In this document: positions 9,447 to 18,676 of the stretch, piece by piece
Layout: every line of letters starts with the position of its first letter
Numbering within the stretch: the first letter of the stretch is position 1
NCBI GenBank assembly: GCA_002721175.1
Contig: PBJR01000007.1
Span: forward strand, 1 to 47,993
DNA: 47,993 nt
DNA from: Flavobacteriaceae bacterium
Lineage (GTDB): Bacteria; Bacteroidota; Bacteroidia; Flavobacteriales; Flavobacteriaceae
Direction of reading: 5' to 3'
Notes under the pieces: generated by a model
The model's input: the letters and a program-made list of their open reading frames with translations, nothing else
Told to the model about the DNA's origin: nothing
Database searches by the model: none
Made by a program: the position numbers and the translations under genes

Positions 9447-10103
9447 CTAGGGATTTAGATAACGATTTAGGTATGCAGAGCGGTCTTTTAAAATTTCTAA
9501 AAAATCGTCATTTTCGTTTCCTAATAGAATAGTATAATCATATCGCCTCAGAGCTTCAAAAACTGCGCTTAACCCAGATCTTTCTGTTTTAATTGTTAAT
9601 TGTGTTATACTTTCATCTGTTCTGGAAACAAAAACGCCTAGCAATTTAGCATTATTTGACTCCAAAATTTGACATATTTCGCTGAAAGAATAATCCTTTG
9701 AAGCTTTTTCAATAACTATAACGCCCCCAGGTTCGCTGAAGAAATGAGTTTTTTTAAAGATAAAAAGTAGATCTGAAAGCTTATAATATCCCAGGTAATT
9801 GTTTTTAGAATCCAATACTGGCATAATATTAGTTTCATTTTTAACAAATGCATCCAAAATATTCAACCAAATTGAATTTTTTTTGACAGAAAAAGTTTCA
9901 ATACAATACAGTACATCATTGACAAGAACGTTTTCATCAAAAGCAGTGATATCTTTTTCAGAAAGGCATCCAAGAAAAATTCCGTGTTTTTGAATGGGTA
10001 TGTGAGAAGATTTAAGAAGTTTAAACACCGATTTTATTTTGGCAATCTTTACGTCTACTTCAAATGGTTTTACATCGCATGTGATAAATTGATCCAGTTT
10101 CAT
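9447..10103 (-). CDS. CBS domain-containing protein
   Basis: 218 residues with a tandem CBS pair in the first ~130 residues (repeats ending KHGIFLGCLSEKDITAF and NIMPVLDSKNNYLGYYKLSDLL) and a C-terminal ACT-like beta/alpha segment (GGVIVIEKASKDYSFSEI and AKLLGVFVSR). CBS pairs bind adenine nucleotides and usually act as energy or ligand sensors. It is co-directional with nadK at 6 nt and divergent from pdxJ, a conserved flavobacterial arrangement. A link to NADP supply is inferred from position only. Confidence 0.85.
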   Translation of the reverse strand: MKLDQFITCDVKPFEVDVKIAKIKSVFKLLKSSHIPIQKHGIFLGCLSEKDITAFDENVLVNDVLYCIETFSVKKNSIWLNILDAFVKNETNIMPVLDSKNNYLGYYKLSDLLFIFKKTHFFSEPGGVIVIEKASKDYSFSEICQILESNNAKLLGVFVSRTDESITQLTIKTERSGLSAVFEALRRYDYTILLGNENDDFLEILKDRSAYLNRYLNP

Positions 10104-10128
10104 ATTTAACCAACATTCTATAAAATGT

Positions 10129-10168
10129 CAAAAATAATACTAAATAAGTTAAGTACTTTGTATTTTTG
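10129..10168. promoter_or_regulatory. Divergent -7 boxes between CBS-nadK and pdxJ
   Basis: TATTTTTG occurs on the plus strand at 10161-10168 (for pdxJ) and on the minus strand at 10136-10129 (for the CBS gene). Both match TAnnTTTG. No convincing -33 TTG is present at normal spacing for either, so this is a tentative divergent promoter region. Confidence 0.35.
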
Positions 10169-10184
10169 CATTAATTTATAAGAT

Positions 10185-10898
10185 GTGACAAAACTTAGCG
10201 TAAATATTAATAAAATTGCTACGTTACGAAACGCTCGTGGAGGAAATTCGCCAAATTTAATTCAATTAGCAAAAGATATTCAAGATTTTGGGGCTCATGG
10301 TATTACTATTCATCCAAGGCCAGACGAACGCCATATACGCTACAAAGACGCTTATGACTTAAAAGACGTGGTTTATAAAGAATACAACATTGAGGGAAAC
10401 CCTACTAGCAATTTCATGCAACTTGTTTTGAATGTTAAACCAACACAGGTTACTTTAGTCCCGGACAGCGAAGACGCAATTACCAGTAATGCCGGATGGG
10501 ATTGTAAGAGAAATAAATCATTTTTAACAGATATAATTACTGATTTACGAAATAATGGTATTAGAACTTCTATTTTTGTGGATCCCAAAATTGAACAGGT
10601 CAGTGCTGCGAAAGAAACTGGGACCGATAGAATTGAGCTCTACACAGAAGATTTCGCTAGGGGCTATAGTAAAATGAAATTAAAATCAGTAGAGCCTTAT
10701 TCAGCTTGTTCTAAATTTGCTTCTAAAATAGGCCTTGGAGTTAATGCAGGACATGACCTTAGTTTAGAAAATATTAAGTTTTTTAAGCAAAATGTTCCAG
10801 AAATTTTAGAGGTTTCTATTGGACACGCCTTGATCACAGAGAGTATTTATTTTGGGATTGAGAATGTTATCAATATGTATAATTACCGTTTACAATAA
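10185..10898 (+). CDS. pdxJ: Pyridoxine 5'-phosphate synthase
   Basis: Joins 3-amino-1-hydroxyacetone phosphate and 1-deoxyxylulose 5-phosphate to make pyridoxine 5'-phosphate, the last ring-closing step of the DXP-dependent vitamin B6 route. 237 residues, normal length, TIM barrel. Visible motifs are LSVNINKIATLRNARGG at the N-terminus, HPRPDERHI, and the C-terminal GLGVNAGHDL and EVSIGHALITE phosphate-site region. The start is GTG: an ATG two bases upstream is followed immediately by a stop codon. Its stop overlaps the next ATG (TAATG). Confidence 0.96.
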   Translation: MTKLSVNINKIATLRNARGGNSPNLIQLAKDIQDFGAHGITIHPRPDERHIRYKDAYDLKDVVYKEYNIEGNPTSNFMQLVLNVKPTQVTLVPDSEDAITSNAGWDCKRNKSFLTDIITDLRNNGIRTSIFVDPKIEQVSAAKETGTDRIELYTEDFARGYSKMKLKSVEPYSACSKFASKIGLGVNAGHDLSLENIKFFKQNVPEILEVSIGHALITESIYFGIENVINMYNYRLQ

Positions 10899-11665
10899 TG
10901 CTTCTTCATTCAAAAGTTTTCGGAGATGGGCATCCATTATTAATTTTACATGGTTTCTTAGGAACAGGTGATAACTGGAAATCGTTAGGGCTAAAATTTT
11001 CTAAAATTGGTTTACAAATACATCTTATTGATCAACGTAATCATGGAAGAAGTTTTCACAGTAATATTTTTAATTATAATGATATGGCAAAAGATTTGAA
11101 ATATTATTGTAATTATCATGACATAAAAAAATGCACTATCTTAGGTCATTCAATGGGAGGTAAAACCGCCATGTTTACCGCTGCAAATTATCCTGAAATC
11201 ATTGAAAAAATTATTATTGCTGACATATCGCCGGGATTTTATCCTGTACATCACTTAAATATTTTAAATGGCCTACTAAGCTTAGATTTTAATATTATAA
11301 AAAGTAGAAAAGAAGCAGACAAAAAACTTTCTGAGATTATTTTTGATCAAAGCATTCGCCAATTTTTACTGAAGAATCTATGTTGGAATTCTGCAGGCAA
11401 TTTATCGTTGCGTCCAAATTTGAAAATACTCAAAGAAAATATTGGTGAAATTGGAAAAGAATTACCTTGTCAATATATCATAGAAACTCCAGCATTATTT
11501 TTAAAGGCAGAGCTTTCTGACTATATAAATGATTATCACAGAGCAAAAATCTTTAATCAATTTACTAATTCATCAATCGAAACCATATCAAATGCTGGGC
11601 ATTGGCTTCACGTTGAAAACTCTCACGATTTTTTTTTATCGGTTAAAAATTTTTTGGCCTCATAG
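10898..11665 (+). CDS. Alpha/beta hydrolase (YbfF-like esterase)
   Basis: 255 residues with the alpha/beta-hydrolase layout: oxyanion segment LHGFLGTGDNW, RNHGRS, nucleophile elbow GHSMGG with Ser85, and catalytic His235 in NAGHWLHVENS. This pattern is that of the YbfF / esterase subfamily, cytoplasmic enzymes acting on short acyl or thioesters; the true substrate is unknown. It is translationally coupled to pdxJ by a 1-nt TAATG overlap, as in many Flavobacteriia. No signal peptide. Confidence 0.88.
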   Translation: MLLHSKVFGDGHPLLILHGFLGTGDNWKSLGLKFSKIGLQIHLIDQRNHGRSFHSNIFNYNDMAKDLKYYCNYHDIKKCTILGHSMGGKTAMFTAANYPEIIEKIIIADISPGFYPVHHLNILNGLLSLDFNIIKSRKEADKKLSEIIFDQSIRQFLLKNLCWNSAGNLSLRPNLKILKENIGEIGKELPCQYIIETPALFLKAELSDYINDYHRAKIFNQFTNSSIETISNAGHWLHVENSHDFFLSVKNFLAS

Positions 11666-11703
11666 GACAAATACAAACATTTGAACTACTCTAAGAATTA
11701 TTG

Positions 11704-11711
11704 TATTTTTG
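11704..11711 (+). promoter_or_regulatory. Candidate -7 box upstream of trigger factor
   Basis: TATTTTTG matches TAnnTTTG and lies 23 nt before the trigger-factor ATG. The nearest TTTG upstream (11690-11693) is only 10 nt away, too close for a normal -33 element, so only the -7 box is supported. Confidence 0.35.
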
Positions 11712-11734
11712 CCATCCAATTTTAATTTGATAGA

Positions 11735-12346
11735 ATGAATATATCGATAGAGACTAGAGATGATTTAAGTGCTATAATAACAATACATATCGGCAAAGAA
11801 GATTATTCCAGTAAGGTTGATAAAATATTAAATGACTACAAAAAATCAGCTAAAATTCCAGGGTTTAGAAAGGGTCAGGTACCAATTAGTATTGTGAAGA
11901 AACAGTATGGTAAAGCTGTAATAGCTGATGAGGTTAATAAATTAATACAAAAATCTTTGGGTGATTACATAACGAGTGAAAAGCTAGATATATTGGGAAG
12001 TCCACTGCCATTTGAGCAAGATTCAATGAGTTGGGATTTAGAGAATTTCACTTTTTTATTTGAAATTGGTTTAAGTCCAGATTTCGAGGTTAAACTTAGG
12101 AGACGTAAGTCAATTACACATTATAATATAATTGCTGACGATAAATTTATTCAAAATCAGTTAGAAAATATTCAAAAGCAGTACGGCAAATTGATTTCAA
12201 AAAATAAAATAGATCATGGTAGCGAAATAACAGGTGATTTTACTAATAAAGAATTTCAAATTAATTCTACAACCACATTTAATCTTGAGAAATTAAAGGG
12301 TAAATCAAATATTAAAAGATTTTTAGGAGCAAAAAAAATGATGTGA
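11735..12346 (+). CDS. tig: Trigger factor, N-terminal fragment (frameshifted)
   Basis: Ribosome-associated chaperone and prolyl isomerase. This frame holds the ribosome-binding domain, with the docking motif GFRKG at residues 43-47 (PGFRKGQVP), and the start of the central domain. It ends prematurely at the TGA at 12344 after reading through A8 at 12331-12338. Adding one A (A9) would give FLGAKKNDVISLKSKNLF, a normal trigger-factor sequence, and join the next frame into one protein of about 441 residues, the usual size. So this is a broken or slippage-dependent gene rather than two genes. Causes could be a real indel, a base-call error in the homopolymer, or polymerase slippage. Confidence 0.9.
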   Translation: MNISIETRDDLSAIITIHIGKEDYSSKVDKILNDYKKSAKIPGFRKGQVPISIVKKQYGKAVIADEVNKLIQKSLGDYITSEKLDILGSPLPFEQDSMSWDLENFTFLFEIGLSPDFEVKLRRRKSITHYNIIADDKFIQNQLENIQKQYGKLISKNKIDHGSEITGDFTNKEFQINSTTTFNLEKLKGKSNIKRFLGAKKMM

Positions 12347-13059
12347 TAAGCCTAAAGTCAAAGAATCTTTTCAATGATGATAATGACTTGGTCAATTACT
12401 TAAAAATAGACAGTAAAAAGGTTGATGGATTGAACATTGATTTAAATTTTAGAATTAATGAAATCAGCTCAAGGGAACCCGCACGTCTTGACCAAAATCT
12501 ATTTGACAAATTATTTGGGGAAAATAAAATTAAAAGTTTAAAAGAGCTAAAAAACAGACTCAAAGAGGATTCGGAAAAGCAATTTTTGCAGCACTCAAAC
12601 CAGAAGTTGCTTAACGATGCCACCGCTTTCCTTGTTGATAACACGAAATTTAAATTACCTTCTGAATTTTTAAAGAAATGGCTTCGCACAGCAGGTGAAA
12701 AGCCATTAACAGAAGAAGAAGCAAAGGTTGAGTATGAGCGGTCTGAGAAAAGTATGCGATACCAGCTAATAGAAAACAAATTAATTATAGAAAATAATTT
12801 AAAAGTTCATTTAGATGAAATCAAATCATTTACCAAACAAATGATTAGTTCACAGATGATGCAATTTAACCAGAACATTCCAGACGATAAGGAGCTCGAA
12901 GACATATCTAAGCGAGTGTTGTCAAACAAAGAGGAAGTAAAGCGGATATCTGACCAACTTCTTCAAAACAAGTTACTAGAATTTTATAAAAATAATTTAA
13001 AATTGAAGGCTAAAACTTTGAGTTTTGATGCTTTTTCCAAGGAAGTTTACAAAAAATAA
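12343..13059 (+). CDS. tig: Trigger factor, C-terminal fragment (frameshifted)
   Basis: Continues the trigger-factor protein in another frame. It holds the rest of the central domain and the long helical C-terminal chaperone arms (FNQNIPDDKELEDISKRV and LLQNKLLEFYKNN). The nominal GTG at 12343 sits inside what should be continuous coding sequence, so independent initiation is unlikely to be its natural use. It overlaps the N-terminal fragment by 4 nt. Sequence on both sides of the junction aligns with the family without other damage, which argues for a recent or artefactual single-base loss. Confidence 0.88.
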   Translation: MISLKSKNLFNDDNDLVNYLKIDSKKVDGLNIDLNFRINEISSREPARLDQNLFDKLFGENKIKSLKELKNRLKEDSEKQFLQHSNQKLLNDATAFLVDNTKFKLPSEFLKKWLRTAGEKPLTEEEAKVEYERSEKSMRYQLIENKLIIENNLKVHLDEIKSFTKQMISSQMMQFNQNIPDDKELEDISKRVLSNKEEVKRISDQLLQNKLLEFYKNNLKLKAKTLSFDAFSKEVYKK

Positions 13060-13090
13060 ATATCCCTTAGTTAATTATATTGAAATCTAA

Positions 13091-13118
13091 TTGTTCGTTT
13101 GAAAATAATATTATATTT
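13091..13118 (+). promoter_or_regulatory. Candidate clpP promoter
   Basis: TTG at 13091-13093, then 18 nt, then TATATTTA (13111 region), a one-base departure from TAnnTTTG. It would start transcription shortly before the clpP ATG at 13142. Confidence 0.4.
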
Positions 13119-13141
13119 ACATTTTAAAACCAATTTAAAAA

Positions 13142-13819
13142 ATGGATTACGGAAAGGAATTTAAAAAATTTGCGATAAAAAATCAGGGTGTCAGTAGTAC
13201 TTATTATGATCAAATTATGAGTAGTATGGCGCCAATTGGGTTGACTCCAAATATTATTGAAGAGCGTCAAATGAATATTGCCATTTTCGATGTTTTTTCA
13301 AGGTTAATGATGGACCGTATTATTTTTTTAGGTACTGCAATAAATGACCAGGTAGCTAATATTATTCAAGCTCAGTTATTATTTTTAGAAAGTACTGATA
13401 GTACAAAGGATATTCAAATATATATTAATTCTCCAGGTGGAAGTGTTTATGCAGGTTTAGGAATATATGATACTATGCAATTAATCAAGCCCGATGTAGC
13501 AACTATTTGTACTGGAATGGCAGCATCAATGGGTGCAGTTTTACTTTGTGCTGGCCAGAAGGGCAAGCGTAGTGGTCTAACCCATTCCCGTGTGATGATT
13601 CATCAACCCTTAGGTGGAGCTCAAGGTCAAGCAAGTGATATTGAAATCACAGCTCGGGAAATTTTGACCCTCAAAGAAGAATTATATAAAATTATTTCAA
13701 ATCACACAGGACAAGATTATGACAAGGTTTATGCTGACAGCGATAGAGATTATTGGATGAAAGCTGACAAGGCCTTGAAATATGGTATGATTGATGAAAT
13801 ACTTTCAAGTAAGCCATAA
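13142..13819 (+). CDS. clpP: ATP-dependent Clp protease proteolytic subunit
   Basis: Serine protease that forms the two-ring degradation chamber fed by ClpX. 225 residues. The catalytic triad is visible as Ser129 in GMAASMGAVLL, His154 in MIHQPLGG and the Asp of SDRDYW (about 203). The N-terminus carries ~35 extra residues before the conserved IFDVFSRLMMDRIIFLG, as is common in this phylum. It lies 29 nt upstream of clpX and just after trigger factor, the classical tig-clpP-clpX order. Confidence 0.97.
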   Translation: MDYGKEFKKFAIKNQGVSSTYYDQIMSSMAPIGLTPNIIEERQMNIAIFDVFSRLMMDRIIFLGTAINDQVANIIQAQLLFLESTDSTKDIQIYINSPGGSVYAGLGIYDTMQLIKPDVATICTGMAASMGAVLLCAGQKGKRSGLTHSRVMIHQPLGGAQGQASDIEITAREILTLKEELYKIISNHTGQDYDKVYADSDRDYWMKADKALKYGMIDEILSSKP

Positions 13820-13848
13820 ATAATTAAATTTTTTTAACAGCACTACAA

Positions 13849-15078
13849 ATGAGTGATGAATCTTTACAATGTTCTTTTTGTGGAAAGCAAAAAGCTGACA
13901 CAAATTTGTTAATAGCTGGGCTTGATGCTCACATTTGTGAAATTTGTATTGAGCAAGCACATGGAATTATTTCAGAAGAATCAAATTTAGAGAAAACTGG
14001 TATTTCATCTGATATGATTTTAAAGAAACCTAAAGAGATAAAAAAATTCCTAGATTCTCACGTGATAGGTCAGGATCAGACAAAAAAAGTAATTTCAGTA
14101 GCCGTATATAACCACTATAAAAGATTACTTCAGGTAAATGATAAAGATGATATCGAAATTCAAAAAAGCAATATAATAATGGTCGGCGAAACTGGTACAG
14201 GGAAGACACTAATTGCAAAAACTATTGCGAAAATGTTGAATGTTCCAATAGCAATTGTTGATGCCACGGTCATGACTGAGGCAGGTTATGTGGGCGAAGA
14301 CGTTGAAAGTATGCTTACAAGGCTACTACAAGCTGCTGATTATGACAAAGAAAAGGCTGAATATGGAATTGTTTTCGTGGATGAGATTGATAAGATCGCG
14401 AGAAAAAGCGATAATCCATCGATAACCAGGGATGTTTCTGGCGAAGGAGTTCAACAAGCTCTATTAAAGTTATTAGAGGGGTCTGTTGTAAATGTTCCTC
14501 CTAAAGGAGGCAGAAAACATCCTGATCAAAAGTTCGTTGAAGTAAATACCGAGAAAATTCTTTTCATAGCTGGAGGTGCATTTGATGGGATTGAACGCCA
14601 TATTACAAAAAGGCTAAATATGGCATCAATTGGTTATAAATCTTCAAATGATGAAATCAAAATTGATGATGGAAATTTGATCCAATATTTAATCCCTCGC
14701 GACTTAAAAAATTTTGGTCTAATCCCAGAAATAATTGGAAGGCTTCCTGTTGTAACTTACATGAATCCATTAGACGAAGAATCACTGAGAGCAATATTAA
14801 CAGACCCCAAAAATGCTATTATTAAACAATACAAAAAATTATTTGAGATGGATGGAATTGAGCTGAATTTTGATAATAGTGCTTTGGACCTCATAGTGAA
14901 AAAAGCAGTCGAATATAATTTAGGTGCTCGCGGCTTGAGATCTCTTTGTGAAGAAATTTTAACTGATGCTATGTTTTCGCTTCCTGGTTCTAATCAGACC
15001 TCTTTATTAATTGACAAATCTTATGCTCAAAACGCGCTAAACCGAACTATGTTTAAGAAATTAAAGGCGGTTTCATAA
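13849..15078 (+). CDS. clpX: ATP-dependent Clp protease ATP-binding subunit ClpX
   Basis: AAA+ unfoldase that feeds ClpP. 409 residues. It has an N-terminal C4 zinc-binding domain (Cys8, Cys11, Cys30, Cys33), Walker A GETGTGKT (113-120), Walker B VFVDEID (175-181), and the C-terminal sensor region GARGLRSLCEE. The loop that docks into ClpP reads IGY (261-263) where the textbook form is IGF, a conservative change. Same operon as clpP. Confidence 0.97.
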   Translation: MSDESLQCSFCGKQKADTNLLIAGLDAHICEICIEQAHGIISEESNLEKTGISSDMILKKPKEIKKFLDSHVIGQDQTKKVISVAVYNHYKRLLQVNDKDDIEIQKSNIIMVGETGTGKTLIAKTIAKMLNVPIAIVDATVMTEAGYVGEDVESMLTRLLQAADYDKEKAEYGIVFVDEIDKIARKSDNPSITRDVSGEGVQQALLKLLEGSVVNVPPKGGRKHPDQKFVEVNTEKILFIAGGAFDGIERHITKRLNMASIGYKSSNDEIKIDDGNLIQYLIPRDLKNFGLIPEIIGRLPVVTYMNPLDEESLRAILTDPKNAIIKQYKKLFEMDGIELNFDNSALDLIVKKAVEYNLGARGLRSLCEEILTDAMFSLPGSNQTSLLIDKSYAQNALNRTMFKKLKAVS

Positions 15079-15111
15079 GATTTTTTAATATGTTTTGAAG
15101 TTAGTTTCAAT

Positions 15112-15528
15112 TTATAGGCTGAGTAAAATATGATTAATTAATGCCGCAATTTCTTTGGGCGGGAACCCATGATCGAAAAAAGGAGTATTAATTTCTTCTC
15201 CTGCTATTTTAATAGAGAGTATTGCATGTGGGGCACCGTCAAAGTATCTTTTTGACGAAGGGGCTTTAATATTTGTTAGTTTTTTTAGTTCAATTTTTGA
15301 CAGGAGCAGGATACATGTTTGCCAGTAATCTGTTGAGGTTATGTTTGAAGTAACTACTTTATTATATTTATTAAGTACTTTTTCTTTAGTTATAATAATT
15401 TTTGTATAATTATTTTTTGAATTAAATGTATAATGTAGCTCAATGCCATTTTGTTTGCTATAAAGATTATATTTGAAATTACTACAACTAAAAAATAAAA
15501 TTAATAGTAATATTTTGAATAATCTCAT
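15112..15528 (-). CDS. Small lipoprotein of unknown function
   Basis: 138 residues starting with a short hydrophobic stretch and a lipobox-like LFFSC with Cys15, so probably a membrane-anchored lipoprotein. The body contains YWQTCILLLSKIELKKL and a conserved-looking FDGAPHAILSI. I do not recognise a named family. It sits 22 nt downstream of the GH3-like gene on the same strand and is probably its operon partner, and it converges on clpX. Confidence 0.6.
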   Translation of the reverse strand: MRLFKILLLILFFSCSNFKYNLYSKQNGIELHYTFNSKNNYTKIIITKEKVLNKYNKVVTSNITSTDYWQTCILLLSKIELKKLTNIKAPSSKRYFDGAPHAILSIKIAGEEINTPFFDHGFPPKEIAALINHILLSL

Positions 15529-15550
15529 TGTATACAGTTCCTAATTTTTA

Positions 15551-17065
15551 TCATTGGTTTAATTTTAACAGAGCTTCAATTAATAATCTTGAATTGGAGA
15601 GTCTTGGTATTTTGTGTTGTCCTCCTAGTCGATTTTTATGCTTTAACCAATTGTGGAACACACCTTGGTTAGCCATATTAATCTTCGGCATGTCTAGAGT
15701 AATGTTATTTAATCGTTTTGCTTCGTAGTCAGAATTTAAGGATTTTAATGCATTGTCTAAAAGTTCCGAAAAATATTGAATATTTTTTGGCGGTCTTTTA
15801 AATTCTATCAACCACTCGTGAGCACCTTTTTGTTTTCCTTTCATAAAAATTGGTGCAACTGTATAGTCACGAATTTCACAGTTACTTTTTTTTGTAGCAA
15901 TTTGAATAGCTTTATCAGTATTTTCAATAATTAATTCTTCTCCAAAAACATTAATAAAGTGTTTTGTTCTTCCGCTTATCTTAATTCGGTATGGACTTGT
16001 TGACGTAAATCTGACAGTATCCCCAATTAAATAACGCCACAAACCGGCATTAGTAGTGATAACTATTGCATAATTTTTACCCTTTTCTACTTTTTCAAGA
16101 GGGATTATCTTTTGGTTTTTTGAACCAAATGTTTCCATTGAAATAAATTCATAAAATATTCCATAATCCAACATTAACATTAATTCGTCGGAACTATTTC
16201 TGTCTTGAATAGCAAAGAATCCTTCAGATGCATTGTAAGTTTCATAATAATTGAAGTTATTTGACGGAATAATTTTTTTGTATTCGGCTTCATAAGGTTT
16301 AAAACTTACTCCTCCATGAAAATATACTTCCAGGTTGGGCCATAAATCTAAAATGTTTTTTTGATCTGTAGTTTCTAATACATTGTTTAATAGAACTAAC
16401 ATCCATGACGGAACACCAGCCAAACTCGTAACATTTTCGCTTTTTGTTTCCTGAACTATTGCCTTCATTTTGGACTCCCACTCACTCATTAAAGAAATTT
16501 TATTACTTGGTGTACTACTAAATTCCGCCCAAAACGGCATATTATCTATAAGAATTGCTGATAGATCCCCAAACACGCTTCCATTTTCTTCATAAAGTTC
16601 TTTACTTCCTCCTAATCTTAGGTTTTTACCATTGAACAATCCAGATTCTGGATTATTATTAAAATAAATACAAAGTAGATCTTTTCCGGCAGCATAATGG
16701 CAATTTTCTAAGGAATCGCTACTTACAGGAATAAATTTGCTCTTACTATTGGTTGTGCCGCTTGATTTTGCAAACCATTTGATAGGCTTTGGCCAAAATA
16801 TATTTTGCTCACCCTTAAGTGATCTTTGGATTAATCCATGATAGTCTTCATAATTAATTATCGGTAATCGGTCTGCAAAATCATTGTAGTTTTTAATAGA
16901 TTTAAAGTCATATTTAATCCCTAGCTCAGTGTCTTTCGCTTCATTTAAAAGATCTGTAAGAAGTTCATTTTGAACTTCATTGGGATATTTCAAAAACAAT
17001 TCAATCTGGTGAATTCGTTTTTTTAGAAACCATGCAGCAACAGAGTTAACTAATGGGAGTGGCAT
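15551..17065 (-). CDS. GH3 auxin-responsive promoter family protein (acyl-adenylating enzyme fold)
   Basis: 504 residues. It belongs to the bacterial GH3 family, relatives of plant acyl-acid amido synthetases in the ANL adenylating superfamily. Visible segments are KWFAKSSGTTNSKSKFIPVS (nucleotide-binding loop), YFHGGVSFKPYEAEY, YYETYNASEGFFAIQD, and LWRYLIGDTVRFTS followed by the KISGRTKHFINVFGEEL block. This gene is common in Flavobacteriia but its substrate there is unknown; conjugation of a carboxylic acid with an amine is the inference from the fold. It is divergent from the DUF2797 gene by 44 nt. Confidence 0.87.
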   Translation of the reverse strand: MPLPLVNSVAAWFLKKRIHQIELFLKYPNEVQNELLTDLLNEAKDTELGIKYDFKSIKNYNDFADRLPIINYEDYHGLIQRSLKGEQNIFWPKPIKWFAKSSGTTNSKSKFIPVSSDSLENCHYAAGKDLLCIYFNNNPESGLFNGKNLRLGGSKELYEENGSVFGDLSAILIDNMPFWAEFSSTPSNKISLMSEWESKMKAIVQETKSENVTSLAGVPSWMLVLLNNVLETTDQKNILDLWPNLEVYFHGGVSFKPYEAEYKKIIPSNNFNYYETYNASEGFFAIQDRNSSDELMLMLDYGIFYEFISMETFGSKNQKIIPLEKVEKGKNYAIVITTNAGLWRYLIGDTVRFTSTSPYRIKISGRTKHFINVFGEELIIENTDKAIQIATKKSNCEIRDYTVAPIFMKGKQKGAHEWLIEFKRPPKNIQYFSELLDNALKSLNSDYEAKRLNNITLDMPKINMANQGVFHNWLKHKNRLGGQHKIPRLSNSRLLIEALLKLNQ

Positions 17066-17109
17066 AAATTTTAAGTATATTTATAATATTAAAATTAATA
17101 AATTTTCTT

Positions 17110-17907
17110 ATGCTCTTTGAAGGAGTTCTTACAAAAATGCAAACAGAGTTTGCTGAACCAGTAAATTACTATTTGAAATTAGGTAATGATTTTGTTCAAT
17201 TACGGCAAATAATTAAAAAAAGAATCAAAATTAAATTCTTAGGCTATGAATGTTTGGGATGTCAAAGTGATCAACAAACATACAGGCAAGGTTTCTGTAA
17301 AACATGTTTTTTTGATTTACCACAGACAGCAGATTGGATTATGCATCCCGAAAAAAGCAAGGCTCATCTAGACATTGAAGATAGAGATTTAGAATATGAG
17401 AAAAAGATTCAATTACAACCCCATGTTCTTTATTTAGCAAATTCAAGTAATATAAAAGTCGGAGTTACTCGAAAAAATCAGACTCAAAGCAGATGGATAG
17501 ATCAAGGAGCAACTCAAGCTATGGAAATTTTAGAATTACCTAATCGCTATTTGGCTGGCATTGCTGAAGTATCTTTGAAATCGATCATAAGCGATAAAAC
17601 TAATTGGCGTGAAATGTTGAAGGGAATAGCCCCAAGTGAAGATTTAGCTTATCATAGGGATAAGCTCATACCATTTTTGCCAAGTGAAGTTAAAGAATTT
17701 ATAGTTACCAATAATAATTCTACCTCAATCAAATTTCCAGTAGAACGATACCCATTAAATCCTAAAAGTTTAAATTTAACTAAATCGTCAATTTATGAAG
17801 GAACCCTCATGGGTCTAAAGGGGCAATATCTCATCTTTGATGATGATACTGTTTTTAATATTCGTAGCAACGAAGGGATTATTGTCGGATTAGACATTTA
17901 TTATTAG
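17110..17907 (+). CDS. DUF2797 domain-containing protein
   Basis: 265 residues matching the DUF2797 pattern: an N-terminal four-cysteine zinc-finger-like site (Cys48, Cys51, Cys63, Cys66, in ECLGCQS and FCKTC), then HVLYLANSSNIKVGVTRKNQ and RWIDQGATQAMEI, a region resembling a GIY-YIG-like fold. No catalytic role is established. Its TAG stop overlaps the TAA stop of the convergent transporter gene by TTAG. Confidence 0.85.
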   Translation: MLFEGVLTKMQTEFAEPVNYYLKLGNDFVQLRQIIKKRIKIKFLGYECLGCQSDQQTYRQGFCKTCFFDLPQTADWIMHPEKSKAHLDIEDRDLEYEKKIQLQPHVLYLANSSNIKVGVTRKNQTQSRWIDQGATQAMEILELPNRYLAGIAEVSLKSIISDKTNWREMLKGIAPSEDLAYHRDKLIPFLPSEVKEFIVTNNNSTSIKFPVERYPLNPKSLNLTKSSIYEGTLMGLKGQYLIFDDDTVFNIRSNEGIIVGLDIYY

Positions 17908-18608
17908 TCCAGTTTGATTTCTTGATTGATAGCTAGTTTAAATCGTTTCCTGAAAAGATAAACTCCTAAATATAACAAGGGAGTGTCAAATGCAGCGATT
18001 AATATTTTGAATAAAAAACCCGCTAGTAAAAGGCCTTCAAATCTATCCCAAGTAATTTCTCCAAAACTACACAAAAGAAGGAGAACTGTAGCGGTATCTA
18101 CAAATTGAGAAAAAAAGGTGGAGCAATTATTTCTTAACCAGAGGTATTTACCCTTTGTCACTTTCTTCCAAAAATGGTAAATTTGAATATCGATAAATTG
18201 TGCAAACAAATAGGCACTCATACTTGCCAAAACTGCGATTCCAGTACTGCCAAAAACTTTTGAAAATAACTCATTTGGTACTGGAGACCAGTCTGTAGCA
18301 GGTACTGCATTAGCAATGTATATTATAATCATTGCGAAGAATGAAGCAAAGATTCCTCCTATGACAACCTCATTTGCTTTTTTCTTACCATAAATTTCGC
18401 TAATTAAATCAGTTATCAAGAAAGTAATAGGATATGGTAAAATTCCAACAGAAATTTCAAATAACTTTTCACCAAAAACAGATAAATCGAAGGGATAAAA
18501 GTAGAAGAATTTTTTAAAAATTAGATTAGAAACAACAAGTGAAGTTATAAATAATAAAGCTAAAATAAGATAAAGCTTTCGAGCTAAATTATTATTTTTG
18601 ACACCCAT
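17904..18608 (-). CDS. Queuosine precursor transporter (YhhQ/VUT family)
   Basis: 234-residue integral membrane protein with about six hydrophobic segments and the family block LITDLISEIYGKKKANEVV near residue 65. YhhQ-family proteins import queuosine precursors (preQ0/preQ1) for tRNA modification. No preQ1-riboswitch-like leader is visible in the 68 nt upstream. It converges on the DUF2797 gene with a 4-nt overlap. Family is clear; substrate is taken from family knowledge. Confidence 0.88.
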   Translation of the reverse strand: MGVKNNNLARKLYLILALLFITSLVVSNLIFKKFFYFYPFDLSVFGEKLFEISVGILPYPITFLITDLISEIYGKKKANEVVIGGIFASFFAMIIIYIANAVPATDWSPVPNELFSKVFGSTGIAVLASMSAYLFAQFIDIQIYHFWKKVTKGKYLWLRNNCSTFFSQFVDTATVLLLLCSFGEITWDRFEGLLLAGFLFKILIAAFDTPLLYLGVYLFRKRFKLAINQEIKLD

Positions 18609-18676
18609 TTAGTATTTATGAATATTTTGATAAATATATAATATTAATTTTTCTTTTGCTTAAATTACCAACTGAA

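Noticed and set aside
12396-12779. 127-codon minus-strand frame inside trigger factor
   Set aside because: It lies opposite well-conserved trigger-factor sequence and its composition is a reverse-strand artefact.
18609-18676. Possible preQ1 riboswitch upstream of the queuosine-precursor transporter
   Set aside because: The leader is short and AT-rich and I see no aptamer-like pseudoknot.
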